Shown here piece by piece: positions 1-6,547 of a stretch of DNA of 9,698 bases. The notes under the pieces are model-generated. The model had not been told where the DNA came from, did no database searches, and saw only the letters and a list, made by a program, of their open reading frames with translations. The position numbers and the translations under genes are program-made. Position 1 is the first letter of the stretch; every line of letters starts with the position of its first letter. This stretch comes from Acidobacteriota bacterium (GTDB taxonomy: Bacteria > Acidobacteriota > Terriglobia > UBA7540), in assembly GCA_021789565.1 (NCBI GenBank), contig JAJYJL010000193.1:1-9698 (forward strand), read 5' to 3'.

Positions 1-1
1 C

Positions 2-268
2 GATCTCTTTGACTTGCCCAACGAAACGGACCTTCGCATTGCGGCGGCAAAATTCAACACGTCCGATGCGCTCAGCAAGGTCCAGGAATTCTATAAGAAG
101 CAACTGGGGGGTGAAGTCACCAGCTTCAGCCAGACCAACCGCGACGGCAAGATCGTTTTTGAGATGAAATATAACGAACAGGACAAGGTGGTGTCCCTTT
201 CGCCTCATGACGGCGGGACCCGCATTGCCCTGGTCCGAATCTTCCACGGCCACGCCGAACCTAACTGA
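2..268 (+). CDS. C-terminal end of an unrecognised protein, 5' truncated by the window
   Basis: The frame is open from the first bases of the window and stops at TGA 266-268, leaving the last 88 residues. The TTG at position 14 is only an internal codon; Asp-Leu-Phe-Asp precedes it in the same frame, so the true start lies outside the window. The visible part has a helix-like stretch (Asp-Ala-Leu-Ser-Lys-Val-Gln-Glu-Phe-Tyr-Lys-Lys), then alternating hydrophobic/polar segments likely to be beta strands. It ends near Gly-Gly-Thr-Arg-Ile-Ala-Leu-Val-Arg. This 'helix then strands' arrangement resembles small periplasmic acidobacterial proteins of unknown function, but I cannot assign a family. 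No function is claimed. It is followed by hairpins at 307-336 and 348-373 and is probably the last gene of its transcript. Confidence 0.7.
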   Translation, partial: DLFDLPNETDLRIAAAKFNTSDALSKVQEFYKKQLGGEVTSFSQTNRDGKIVFEMKYNEQDKVVSLSPHDGGTRIALVRIFHGHAEPN

Positions 269-306
269 ATCCTCATACGGCTCTCATCCAGACCCCATTT
301 GATGAA

Positions 307-336
307 GGCGGACCTCGCCCGTGCAGCGAGTCCGCC
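307..336 (+). terminator. Hairpin downstream of the truncated first gene
   Basis: GGCGGAC (307-313) and TCGC (315-318) pair with GCGA (326-329) and GTCCGCC (330-336). This gives an 11-bp stem with one bulged C and a 7-base loop. It lies 38 bp after the stop codon at 268. No T-run follows, so it is not a classic intrinsic terminator; it may protect the 3' end or assist termination. A weaker second hairpin, GCCGGAC/GTCCGGC at 348-354/367-373, follows it. Confidence 0.4.
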
Positions 337-461
337 GGTCGTTTCAGGCCGGACCCTCCGCCAACCGTCCGGCGAATCCTTTCGCGTCATAAATCCTCTC
401 TTTCGACCTCGATTTCAGCGCTTTAGCTGGAGATCAGTTCCCCGCAATTCAGGGTTGCCGA

Positions 462-467
462 TATAAT
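462..467 (+). promoter_or_regulatory. Candidate -10 box for pruA
   Basis: A perfect TATAAT lies at 462-467, about 35 bp ahead of the pruA ATG, which would give a short leader. I see no good -35 hexamer 16-18 bp upstream, so it is either an activator-dependent promoter or a chance match. A G-rich ribosome-binding stretch at 489-496 (GGGGGGGA) lies just ahead of the start. Confidence 0.4.
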
Positions 468-501
468 GAACGCTTTGGGGGAATAAACGGGGGGGACACG
501 A

Positions 502-2061
502 ATGCAGCTTCCATCGTTCAAGAATGAGCCTTTGAGCGACTTCAAGGGGAATCCTGAGCATTTCCGGCGGATGAAGGAAGCTCTTGAAGATGTTAAGAAG
601 GAGCTCGGAGCAAGATATCCCGCGGTGATTGGCTCTGAGCGCATCGAAACAAAAGAGACTTTCCATTCTTACAATCCGTCGGATAAGGCCCAGGTGGTGG
701 GGACGTTTTCCAAGGGAGATCCCGGCCTTGCTGCATTGGCCGTTGAGAAGGCTGAAAAAGCCTTTGAAAGCTGGAGCCGCACGCCGGCGGAAACGCGGGC
801 GAAGCTGCTGATTTCGGCGGCCAAGATTCTTCGCGACAGAAAGTTCCACTTTGCCGCCTGGATGGTGTATGAAGTAGGCAAGTCGTGGGCTGAAGCCGAT
901 GCCGACGTAGCCGAGGCCATTGATTTCTGCGAGTTTTACGCCCGGGAAATGATGCGACTGGCCGGCCGGCAGCCCATCACTCCTGTGCCGGGCGAACGGA
1001 ACCGCCTGGAATACATCCCGCTGGGCGTGGGCATTGTGATTCCACCCTGGAATTTCCCGCTGGCTATTCTGGTTGGGATGACAACCGCCTCGATTGTAGC
1101 CGGCAACACGGTGGTGCTAAAACCATCGAGCGACTCGCCCACTATCGGCTACAAGTTTTTTGAGGCGCTGGAAGAAGCGGGCATGCCCGCCGGAGTAGTG
1201 AATTTTCTGCCGGGTCCCGGCTCGACGGTCGGCGATGCGCTGGTGGCGCATCCTCGCACCCGCTACATTGCTTTCACCGGATCAAAGGAAGTGGGGCTGC
1301 ATATCAACGAGCTGGCGGCGAAACCCCAGCCGGGGCAGATCTGGATCAAGCGCGTCATCGCCGAGATGGGCGGGAAGGATTCGATTATTGTTGACAGTGA
1401 GACGGACCTCGAATCCGCCGTTGAGGGCGTGGCTTCTTCGGCTTTTGGCTATCAGGGACAGAAGTGCTCAGCCTGCTCGCGCGCCATCGTGGTGGAGACC
1501 GTCTATGAGCCTTTCCTGGAAAAGTTGAAGGAACGGGTTGAGGCCATCAAAGTGGGCGACCCGGCGGACCCTGAAACTTACATGGGTCCGGTGATCAACA
1601 GCCGGGCCAAAGAGTCCATTCTGGAATACATCAGGGTGGGGAAAGCCGAGGGCCGCCTGGTTGCGGGCGGCAAGGAAGCTTCCGGTCCCGGCCATTTGAT
1701 TGCACCCACTGTGATTGCCGACGTTTCGCCCGAAGGACGGATCTCACAGGAGGAGATTTTCGGACCCGTGCTGGCCGTGTTGAAAGCTGCCGACTTTGAT
1801 GAAGCTCTCCGAATTGCCAACAACACCGAATATGGCCTGACAGGCGCCGTCTACACGAAGAACCGGGCAAAGATTGAGAAGGCCGCGGAGCGCTTCCACG
1901 TGGGCAACCTCTACTTCAACCGCAAGTGCACGGGAGCGCTGGTGGGCGGGCATCCCTTCGGCGGGTTCAACATGTCGGGCACGGATTCGAAGGCCGGCGG
2001 GCGCGATTACCTTCTGCTGTTTACCCAGGCCAAGTCCATCTCGGAAAAACAGAGCGCGTAG
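502..2061 (+). CDS. pruA: L-glutamate gamma-semialdehyde (1-pyrroline-5-carboxylate) dehydrogenase
   Basis: This NAD-dependent cytoplasmic aldehyde dehydrogenase oxidises glutamate-gamma-semialdehyde to glutamate, the second step of proline catabolism and the last of the arginine/ornithine route. The 519 residues match the usual ~515 of the stand-alone group-2 (RocA-type) enzymes. Visible motifs: Pro-Trp-Asn-Phe-Pro at 182-186 with the oxyanion-hole Asn184, Leu-Lys-Pro at 206-208 in the cofactor site, Phe-Thr-Gly-Ser near 257-260, general base Glu288 in Ala-Glu-Met-Gly-Gly-Lys, and nucleophile Cys322 in Gly-Gln-Lys-Cys-Ser-Ala. All catalytic residues are intact. The ATG at 502 fits the family length and has a purine-rich ribosome site at 489-496. 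No proline dehydrogenase is next to it, so the partner enzyme must lie elsewhere. Residues 264-290 recur in the alpha-galactosidase at 7615-9435. The closest alternative is another aldehyde dehydrogenase subfamily, which the N-terminal region and overall motifs make unlikely. Confidence 0.93.
   Translation: MQLPSFKNEPLSDFKGNPEHFRRMKEALEDVKKELGARYPAVIGSERIETKETFHSYNPSDKAQVVGTFSKGDPGLAALAVEKAEKAFESWSRTPAETRAKLLISAAKILRDRKFHFAAWMVYEVGKSWAEADADVAEAIDFCEFYAREMMRLAGRQPITPVPGERNRLEYIPLGVGIVIPPWNFPLAILVGMTTASIVAGNTVVLKPSSDSPTIGYKFFEALEEAGMPAGVVNFLPGPGSTVGDALVAHPRTRYIAFTGSKEVGLHINELAAKPQPGQIWIKRVIAEMGGKDSIIVDSETDLESAVEGVASSAFGYQGQKCSACSRAIVVETVYEPFLEKLKERVEAIKVGDPADPETYMGPVINSRAKESILEYIRVGKAEGRLVAGGKEASGPGHLIAPTVIADVSPEGRISQEEIFGPVLAVLKAADFDEALRIANNTEYGLTGAVYTKNRAKIEKAAERFHVGNLYFNRKCTGALVGGHPFGGFNMSGTDSKAGGRDYLLLFTQAKSISEKQSA
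1291..1371 (+). repeat. 81-bp segment shared with the alpha-galactosidase gene (copy in pruA)
   Basis: These 27 codons encode PruA residues 264-290, from Val-Gly-Leu-His to Ala-Glu-Met-Gly, including Trp281 and the general base Glu288. The sequence is native here, since it matches what this aldehyde dehydrogenase family has at this position. It recurs in inverted DNA orientation at 7909-7989, at 69 of 81 bases and 26 of 27 residues. The similarity stops sharply at both ends. Confidence 0.95.
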
Positions 2062-2112
2062 CTGTCTGGAAACATTTAAATTTCACGCTGCACGATACAA
2101 CGGCATAGGGGA

Positions 2113-2165
2113 GCGGAGCTTCATCTCCGCCATCAGGAAGCAAAACGCAAGGGCCTTCAGGCCCT
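2113..2165. repeat. Pair of GC-rich hairpins with TTCA-containing loops between convergent genes
   Basis: Hairpin A pairs GCGGAG (2113-2118) with CTCCGC (2125-2130) around CTTCAT. Hairpin B pairs AGGGCC (2150-2155) with GGCCCT (2160-2165) around TTCA. Both lie in the 123-bp gap between the pruA stop and the stop of the minus-strand gene at 2185. Read on the minus strand, hairpin B is followed by a T-rich stretch (TTGCGTTTTGC), so it could end transcription of that gene. Hairpin A would serve pruA. The similar design of the two suggests a dispersed REP-like intergenic element rather than two independent terminators. Confidence 0.45.
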
Positions 2166-2184
2166 GACGAGGCGGGGAGACGTC

Positions 2185-3030
2185 CTACTTTGATCCAGGC
2201 AGATCCACGCCAAAATCCCACACACTGATATTGAGTTTCTGCTCGATCATTTCACCCAGTGCATACTCGCCGGAATCGAGTGGCCGCATCGGCTTCAATT
2301 CGTAGACGCCCGCCGCCAGTTGCTTCCGTTCAAGTGGGATGTCCGTCCTTTTTTCCCCCGACTTTCCCAGGCCGATCCCGGACTGGATTTTCTCAACCAC
2401 CCGTGAATCTTTCTTCTCCTTCAGCGGCACCAGGAGTGCGCGCATGGGCCAGTTATCAGTGTCCTCAATGTAAAACACCGGGTCCGGAACGGTGATCCGC
2501 ACGGCGGCTTTGTCGCCCGGCAGCACCACCAGCGCCTGTTTCTTCAAAATTGGACCAGGCATCACCAGGATCAGCGCAATACGCTTTTTGTCGGTCACTA
2601 CTTTGGCCGGATCCTGGATCAGTTGGATCACCCGCATTCCGTCATAGGCGTACACACCGCCGTTGCCGGGCAGCCGGACGCCCGGCTTGATCTGGTAGCC
2701 GTTGTTGGTGGGAATTTCGAATCGCTGGTTCTGCAGCTCCTCTGCGGCTTTCAGTTGTTTGGCCTGTTCCACTTTCTTTGCTGCCTCTGCATGCTGGGTG
2801 GCCGCAAAGTCCACCAGCGACTTGGGAATCTCTTCCCAGTCCCCGCGGTCCAGGCTGTAGTAGCGGACGCGGTCGCCCTTCACCTCATAGCTCTTCACCA
2901 GTTCGTAGCTGCCGTCTTTTAGAAACAGCTTGATGGCGTCGGCCCTAAGCAGCACCGGGGTTAGCATCAACCCCGCCAGCGCCATCACAGCCATCACCCG
3001 AAAAGCTTTGCCACGCATACCGCGCCTCAT
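2185..3030 (-). CDS. Secreted protein of unknown function, acidobacterial type
   Basis: This gene encodes 281 residues from the ATG at 3030; a longer frame opens at a TTG at 3099 but would put 23 charged residues before the export signal. ATG 3018 is another possible start and has GAGG just upstream. The N-terminus has a basic stretch (Met-Arg-Arg-Gly-Met-Arg-Gly-Lys), a hydrophobic core of about 17 residues, and a likely cleavage near Leu-Arg-Ala-Asp-Ala, so the protein is exported. There is no lipobox Cys. A short N-terminal module follows (about 33-75): Leu-Lys-Asp-Gly-Ser-Tyr-Glu-Leu-Val, Gly-Asp-Arg-Val-Arg-Tyr-Tyr, then a Trp-Glu-Glu-Ile-Pro-Lys-Ser-Leu-Val-Asp block. Next comes a charged Ala/Lys/Glu helix with coiled-coil character (about 80-100), and then a long beta-rich region. 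I recognise the first module as recurrent in Acidobacteriota proteins, but know of no function. It is divergent from the DUF2264 gene. Confidence 0.8.
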   Translation of the reverse strand: MRRGMRGKAFRVMAVMALAGLMLTPVLLRADAIKLFLKDGSYELVKSYEVKGDRVRYYSLDRGDWEEIPKSLVDFAATQHAEAAKKVEQAKQLKAAEELQNQRFEIPTNNGYQIKPGVRLPGNGGVYAYDGMRVIQLIQDPAKVVTDKKRIALILVMPGPILKKQALVVLPGDKAAVRITVPDPVFYIEDTDNWPMRALLVPLKEKKDSRVVEKIQSGIGLGKSGEKRTDIPLERKQLAAGVYELKPMRPLDSGEYALGEMIEQKLNISVWDFGVDLPGSK

Positions 3031-3177
3031 CTGCTTAGATGTTAGCGCGCCCTGCTGTGTGGTATCAAACGCGGCCTTTTTAAGACCCAACTCCCACAAT
3101 TGCCGTAGGAACGATCTGGTAGAACCCCGTATCTTCTCTTGCCAAAACGTTACTGGACTGTTAAAAAGGCGTCTATG
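3031..3177. promoter_or_regulatory. Divergent intergenic region between the unknown secreted protein and the DUF2264 gene
   Basis: This 147-bp region must hold the start signals of both divergent genes. On the plus strand TTGCCA (3139-3144) and TAAAAA (3162-3167) are 17 bp apart, but would start transcription almost at the ATG, so support is weak. No convincing promoter is visible for the minus-strand gene. AAGG at 3165-3168 is a plausible ribosome site for the ATG at 3178. Confidence 0.3.
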
Positions 3178-4488
3178 CCAAAGCAGAATTCGGCACCGGG
3201 CGGGAAAGGCCCCGCGCGCCGCGCTTTCCTAAAAAATTTTGCAGCCGTGGGCGCGCTGGCCTCGATGCAACCAGCGCCTGCGTTCTCATCCTCATTATTG
3301 CCACAGGATACCGGAGAAGACGACCGCCGTTACTGGATCCAGGTCGTAACACGTGTGGCCGACCCCGTGCTGCGCGCGCTCAGCCAGCAGAAGTTGAAGG
3401 CGTTGATGCCGGTTGAAGCCCCTCACGGTAACCTTGCCGACCGCCGCCGGTTTACTTATCTGGAAGCCACAGGGCGGTTGCTTTGCGGTCTTGCGCCGTG
3501 GCTGGAGTCGGGACCGGCCGAGGGGCCGGAGGGCATGTTAAGGCGCCAGCACATCGAGTGGGCCCGCGCCGCCATCGCTGCGGCAACAGATCCCGCATCT
3601 CCCGACTTCATGAATTTCAACCAGGGATCCCAGCCCGTTGTGGACGCGGCGTTCCTGGCCCAGGCCGTGCTGCGCGCGCCTGCAGAACTTTGGGAGAAAC
3701 TCGACACGAAAACCCGGCGCAACCTGGTGCGGGCTTTGCAGTCTACGCGGGTGATACGTCCGGGATTCAACAACTGGCTCCTGTTCAGCGCCATGGTTGA
3801 AGCTGCCCTGTGCTTCATGGGCGAGAGGTGGGACAGGATGCGCGTCGATTATGCTCTGCGCGAGCACCAAAGCTGGTATCTGGGCGATGGCATGTATGGA
3901 GACGGCCCGCAGTTTCATTGGGACTACTACAACAGCTACGTTATCCAGCCTATGCTACTGGACGTGCTGGACACCATTGCAAAACATTCCAGTGACTGGG
4001 ACTCGATGCGTCCGGCCGTTCTGGCGCGCGCGCAACGTTACGCCGCCATCCAGGAACGCCTGATCAGCCCGGAGGGAACCTATCCCGCCATCGGCAGGTC
4101 ATTGGCTTATCGATTCGGGGCTTTTCATCTGCTGTCCAGCATCGCCCTGCGGCGCCAGCTCCCTGAGGGTGTCTCGCCGGAGCAGGTCCGCTGCGCGCTG
4201 ACGGCGGTGATGCGCCGCATGATTGAAGCGCCGGGCACCTTCGACGCGAACGGATGGCTGACGGTGGGATTTTGCGGGCATCAACCCGCCATCGGAGAAG
4301 GGTATATTTCCACGGGCAGTTGTTATCTCTGTTCGGCCGCGTGGCTCCCTCTGGGGCTTCCGCCGGACGACGCGTTCTGGAAGAACCCGCCGCAGCCTTG
4401 GACCCAGCAGAAAGTCTGGAGCGGCAGGAACGTTCCGGCCGATCACGCCCTGGGCAAGGCTGGCGGCACTCCTGGCTGCCGCGCATAG
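3178..4488 (+). CDS. DUF2264 domain protein with Tat signal
   Basis: This gene encodes 436 residues from the ATG at 3178, preceded by an AAGG ribosome site. An in-frame TTG at 3139 would only lengthen the n-region. The N-terminus carries a twin-arginine motif (Arg15-Arg16-Ala-Phe-Leu-Lys) and an alanine-rich hydrophobic stretch, so it is probably exported folded. The rest matches the DUF2264 family over its whole length: it opens with Tyr-Trp-Ile-Gln-Val-Val near residue 48. An aromatic, Gly/Asp-rich block at 233-254 (Trp-Tyr-Leu-Gly-Asp-Gly-Met-Tyr-Gly-Asp-Gly-Pro) follows, then Gly-Phe-Cys-Gly-His-Gln-Pro at 364-370. The end is the typical Trp-Ser-Gly...Pro-Ala-Asp-His-Ala. The family has no established activity; its helical composition and neighbours are compatible with an alpha/alpha-barrel polysaccharide lyase or hydrolase, but that is inference. 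The next gene, 126 bp on in the same direction, is also Tat-exported and carbohydrate-active. Confidence 0.85.
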   Translation, partial: PKQNSAPGGKGPARRAFLKNFAAVGALASMQPAPAFSSSLLPQDTGEDDRRYWIQVVTRVADPVLRALSQQKLKALMPVEAPHGNLADRRRFTYLEATGRLLCGLAPWLESGPAEGPEGMLRRQHIEWARAAIAAATDPASPDFMNFNQGSQPVVDAAFLAQAVLRAPAELWEKLDTKTRRNLVRALQSTRVIRPGFNNWLLFSAMVEAALCFMGERWDRMRVDYALREHQSWYLGDGMYGDGPQFHWDYYNSYVIQPMLLDVLDTIAKHSSDWDSMRPAVLARAQRYAAIQERLISPEGTYPAIGRSLAYRFGAFHLLSSIALRRQLPEGVSPEQVRCALTAVMRRMIEAPGTFDANGWLTVGFCGHQPAIGEGYISTGSCYLCSAAWLPLGLPPDDAFWKNPPQPWTQQKVWSGRNVPADHALGKAGGTPGCRA

Positions 4489-4601
4489 CGCCGGCGATTG
4501 ATAAGGGATTTTGCCGGCCACGCGGTGCAGATGTCTCGTCTTTCAGGATGTATGCGAAATTGTAAAACGAATTGAACTGGCAAAAATATAAATTCAAAAA
4601 T

Positions 4602-4605
4602 GGAG
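4602..4605 (+). promoter_or_regulatory. Ribosome binding site of the polysaccharide deacetylase gene, within an AT-rich leader
   Basis: GGAG at 4602-4605 is 9 bases before the ATG at 4615 and fixes that start. The preceding stretch, about 4550-4600, is markedly AT-rich compared with the coding DNA around it. It contains TATAAA at 4587-4592, without a well-spaced -35 box. The deacetylase may therefore have its own promoter in addition to read-through from the DUF2264 gene. Confidence 0.55.
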
Positions 4606-4614
4606 TCATAACCA

Positions 4615-5703
4615 ATGAACAATTCAATCAGCCGGCGTCAATTTCTGGGAGCCGCAGCCGCAGCAGCGGCATTACCCGCAGTCGGGAGCTCAGCCTCAGC
4701 CGGGATCCTGCCGAGTCCGGCCATGTGGCCGGGCGACCGCAGCGCCGCCATCAGCCTGACCTTCGACGACGCGATGCAGACACAACTCGACAACGCAGGC
4801 CCGATTCTGAAAAAGCACGGTATCAACGGCACCTTCTTTGTGGTAACCGGCCCCTCGAGCACGTGGCGCAAGCGGCCTGACGACTGGGCGCGCATGGCGG
4901 CGGAAGGCAATGAGATTGCCAGCCACACGGTGAATCATCCCTGCATGCTGAAGGCGATCAAACCCCATTCGCAGGACTACACACCGGACATGATGCTGAA
5001 GGAAATGCGGGAAAGCTCCGAGTCCATCATCTCGCGGCTGGGCGTGCGCCGCGGGCTGACGTTTGCCTACCCGTGCGGTGACATGACTTTCGGCGGCGAG
5101 GCCGACCTGGCCCGCAATCAGGCGCTCTACATGGATTACGTGGCGCAATTTTATTTTGCAGCGCGCGGCTACAATAGCTGGGCGCCCGTGGTGGCGGAAG
5201 ACATCAATCCCCTCACCGTGCCGGTGCTGGGCTGGACTGTTGGAAAGGACTTTCCCAGCCTGCTGGCCCAGCTTGAGTCCGCCCGCCAGGGCCATAATTG
5301 GGGAGTATTCGTCTTTCACGGCGTCGGCGGCCAGTGGCTTTCGGTCACCAATCAGGCGTTTGACGAACTCGCCGGCTTCCTCGCAGGACACCCTGAGATT
5401 TGGACCGCCACGTTCGGCGACGTCGTCCGCTATATTCAGGAGGCGAAGGCGCTGAAAATCCAGGCGGGCGAGTCCACGGACCAGAGCCTCGGGTTCCAAC
5501 TGACGTGGCCGCTGGATTCTAAAATCTACGACTTGCCTCTCACGCTCAAATGGAACCTGCAGGCGTCGTGGAGTTCGTGCACAGCACAAGCGGACGGCCA
5601 GCCGCTGAAATGTTCCATCAATGCGAGCAACGGAGCGAAAACTGCGCTGGCCGATGTTCCCGTGCAGACAAAGAATCTCCGGTTCGTGAAAAAGCAGGCA
5701 TAG
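4615..5703 (+). CDS. Polysaccharide deacetylase (CE4/NodB fold) with Tat signal
   Basis: A metal-dependent deacetylase of the NodB-homology family, 362 residues, expected to remove N- or O-acetyl groups from an extracellular polysaccharide; the substrate cannot be read from sequence. The Tat signal is Arg7-Arg8-Gln-Phe-Leu-Gly plus a long alanine run, with likely cleavage near Ala-Ser-Ala at 27-29. NodB motifs in order: Thr-Phe-Asp-Asp at 49-52 (Asp51 base, Asp52 metal ligand), Ser-His-Thr-Val-Asn-His at 103-108 (metal ligands His104 and His108), Ala-Tyr-Pro-Cys-Gly at 151-155 (third motif, without the usual Arg), Gly-Trp-Thr near 206-208, and Val-Phe-His-Gly at 233-236 (His235, fifth motif). 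About 75 residues beyond the catalytic domain (roughly 288-362) look beta-rich, contain two Cys, and may be a small accessory domain. The DUF2264 gene upstream suggests a joint role in polymer processing. Confidence 0.88.
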   Translation: MNNSISRRQFLGAAAAAAALPAVGSSASAGILPSPAMWPGDRSAAISLTFDDAMQTQLDNAGPILKKHGINGTFFVVTGPSSTWRKRPDDWARMAAEGNEIASHTVNHPCMLKAIKPHSQDYTPDMMLKEMRESSESIISRLGVRRGLTFAYPCGDMTFGGEADLARNQALYMDYVAQFYFAARGYNSWAPVVAEDINPLTVPVLGWTVGKDFPSLLAQLESARQGHNWGVFVFHGVGGQWLSVTNQAFDELAGFLAGHPEIWTATFGDVVRYIQEAKALKIQAGESTDQSLGFQLTWPLDSKIYDLPLTLKWNLQASWSSCTAQADGQPLKCSINASNGAKTALADVPVQTKNLRFVKKQA

Positions 5704-5747
5704 CCGGCGCCTCGACTGCCCGCTCGGGAAACAGTTTTCCAATAACT

Positions 5748-5766
5748 GCGGCGGGAAGACTGCCGC
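5748..5766. terminator. Weak hairpin between convergent genes
   Basis: GCGGC (5748-5752) pairs with GCCGC (5762-5766) around a 9-base loop in the 88-bp gap between the deacetylase stop (5703) and the stop of the minus-strand gene at 5792. The stem is short and there is no T-run, so a shared terminator role is only suggested by position. Confidence 0.25.
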
Positions 5767-5791
5767 TACAAAAGGCACGGGAGGCGGCCCA

Positions 5792-6292
5792 TTACTTCTT
5801 CCGCTCGATGACCCACTCGCAATGCGCGTCGCCGCGGACCATGTTCTTGGTGAGCTTGAAGGTGAAATTCGGGTTCAAACTCTCGACCGCTCCGTCACCC
5901 CAATTTTGATGTCCTGCGCCGCAGGTATCCATGTCAAGGCCTTGTTCCTTCCACCTCTTGTGCCAGGGACACTCCGTCGTTCTTCCCACGCATCTGTCGG
6001 GGGTAGCTTCAACAATTTCGAACACAAACTCCGGCCCCATTGACGCCTGGGCCATGAGATGTGTAACCGCTTCGACATCGGCCGGGCTCTCAGTTGGTAA
6101 TCCGAGAGAATCAGCAAATGCCTTTGCCCCCTTTCCTGCCTGGCGCCAGAGTGGCCCGTTGAACTCATCAAATTTGTCCTGTCCTACAGCCTGTTTCAAG
6201 GCGTTGGAAATGGCAATGAACGCGCCGGTCAATCCTTTTGTGGCCATCTCCCATCTCGTTTTCTCAGGAATCTGTTCGATTTTGTCAGCCAT
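5792..6292 (-). CDS. Small Cys/His-rich protein, possible L-2-amino-thiazoline-4-carboxylic acid hydrolase family
   Basis: This gene encodes 166 residues from the ATG at 6292. That start is fixed by an AAGGAGAG ribosome site about 8 bases upstream; the frame stays open to 6445 but the extension lacks coding character. There is no signal peptide, so it is cytoplasmic. The first half is helical (Trp-Glu-Met-Ala-Thr-Lys-Gly-Leu). The second half holds Cys101, Cys108-Pro-Trp-His111, Cys124, His128, and the C-terminal Gly-Asp-Ala-His157-Cys158-Glu. This spacing and the Gly-Asp-x-x-Cys-Glu ending resemble the ATC-hydrolase-like/DUF6125 group, most of whose members have no demonstrated activity. The Cys/His set could bind a metal. 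The gene lies 255 bp beyond the polyol dehydrogenase on the same strand, with its own candidate promoter, so it is probably transcribed separately. The family call is tentative; the gene itself is secure. Confidence 0.75.
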   Translation of the reverse strand: MADKIEQIPEKTRWEMATKGLTGAFIAISNALKQAVGQDKFDEFNGPLWRQAGKGAKAFADSLGLPTESPADVEAVTHLMAQASMGPEFVFEIVEATPDRCVGRTTECPWHKRWKEQGLDMDTCGAGHQNWGDGAVESLNPNFTFKLTKNMVRGDAHCEWVIERKK

Positions 6293-6394
6293 CGGAATTC
6301 TCTCCTTCGGGGGATATTTCTTTGTGCTGTGCCCCTGCTCGCAGGTGAGCGTCGATTGTCCAGTTTTATCCCTTTTGCACCCTGGATACCATGG

Positions 6395-6421
6395 ATTGTA
6401 CACCCGGCGAGCTCTGGTCAA
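6395..6421 (-). promoter_or_regulatory. Candidate promoter for the small Cys/His-rich protein
   Basis: On the minus strand TTGACC (6416-6421) and TACAAT (6395-6400) each match the sigma-70 consensus at five of six positions. The spacer is 15 bp, shorter than ideal. Transcription would start about 95 bp before the ATG at 6292. I see no other gene in the 255-bp interval 6293-6547. Confidence 0.35.
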
Positions 6422-6547
6422 GCCGTTTATTCTCACCCAGCGCAAGAAGTTGAGTGGCTGGCACCAGTGTCACGAACGGCGAATGGGTGGAGCTTTTCGG
6501 GACCAATGCGGGATGGCCTTGTGCAAGCCGCCCGCGTCCGCGAATTT

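Noticed and set aside
1291..1371. Antisense RNA regulation between pruA and the alpha-galactosidase through the shared segment
   Set aside because: Both mRNAs carry the segment in the sense orientation because the genes are on opposite strands and the copies are inverted, so the transcripts cannot pair there.
3031..3099. Extended TTG start of the unknown secreted protein
   Set aside because: It would place 23 polar residues before the signal peptide and begins at TTG; the ATGs at 3030 and 3018 give a normal export signal.
4696..5778. A 360-codon open frame on the minus strand, opposite the polysaccharide deacetylase
   Set aside because: It lies almost wholly antisense to a gene with intact NodB motifs; its translation is rich in Arg, His and Pro without any domain. 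This is typical of a mirror frame in GC-rich DNA.
6293..6445. N-terminal extension of the small Cys/His-rich protein
   Set aside because: The AAGGAGAG ribosome site directly ahead of the ATG at 6292 marks the start, and the extension holds a better promoter candidate than coding sequence.
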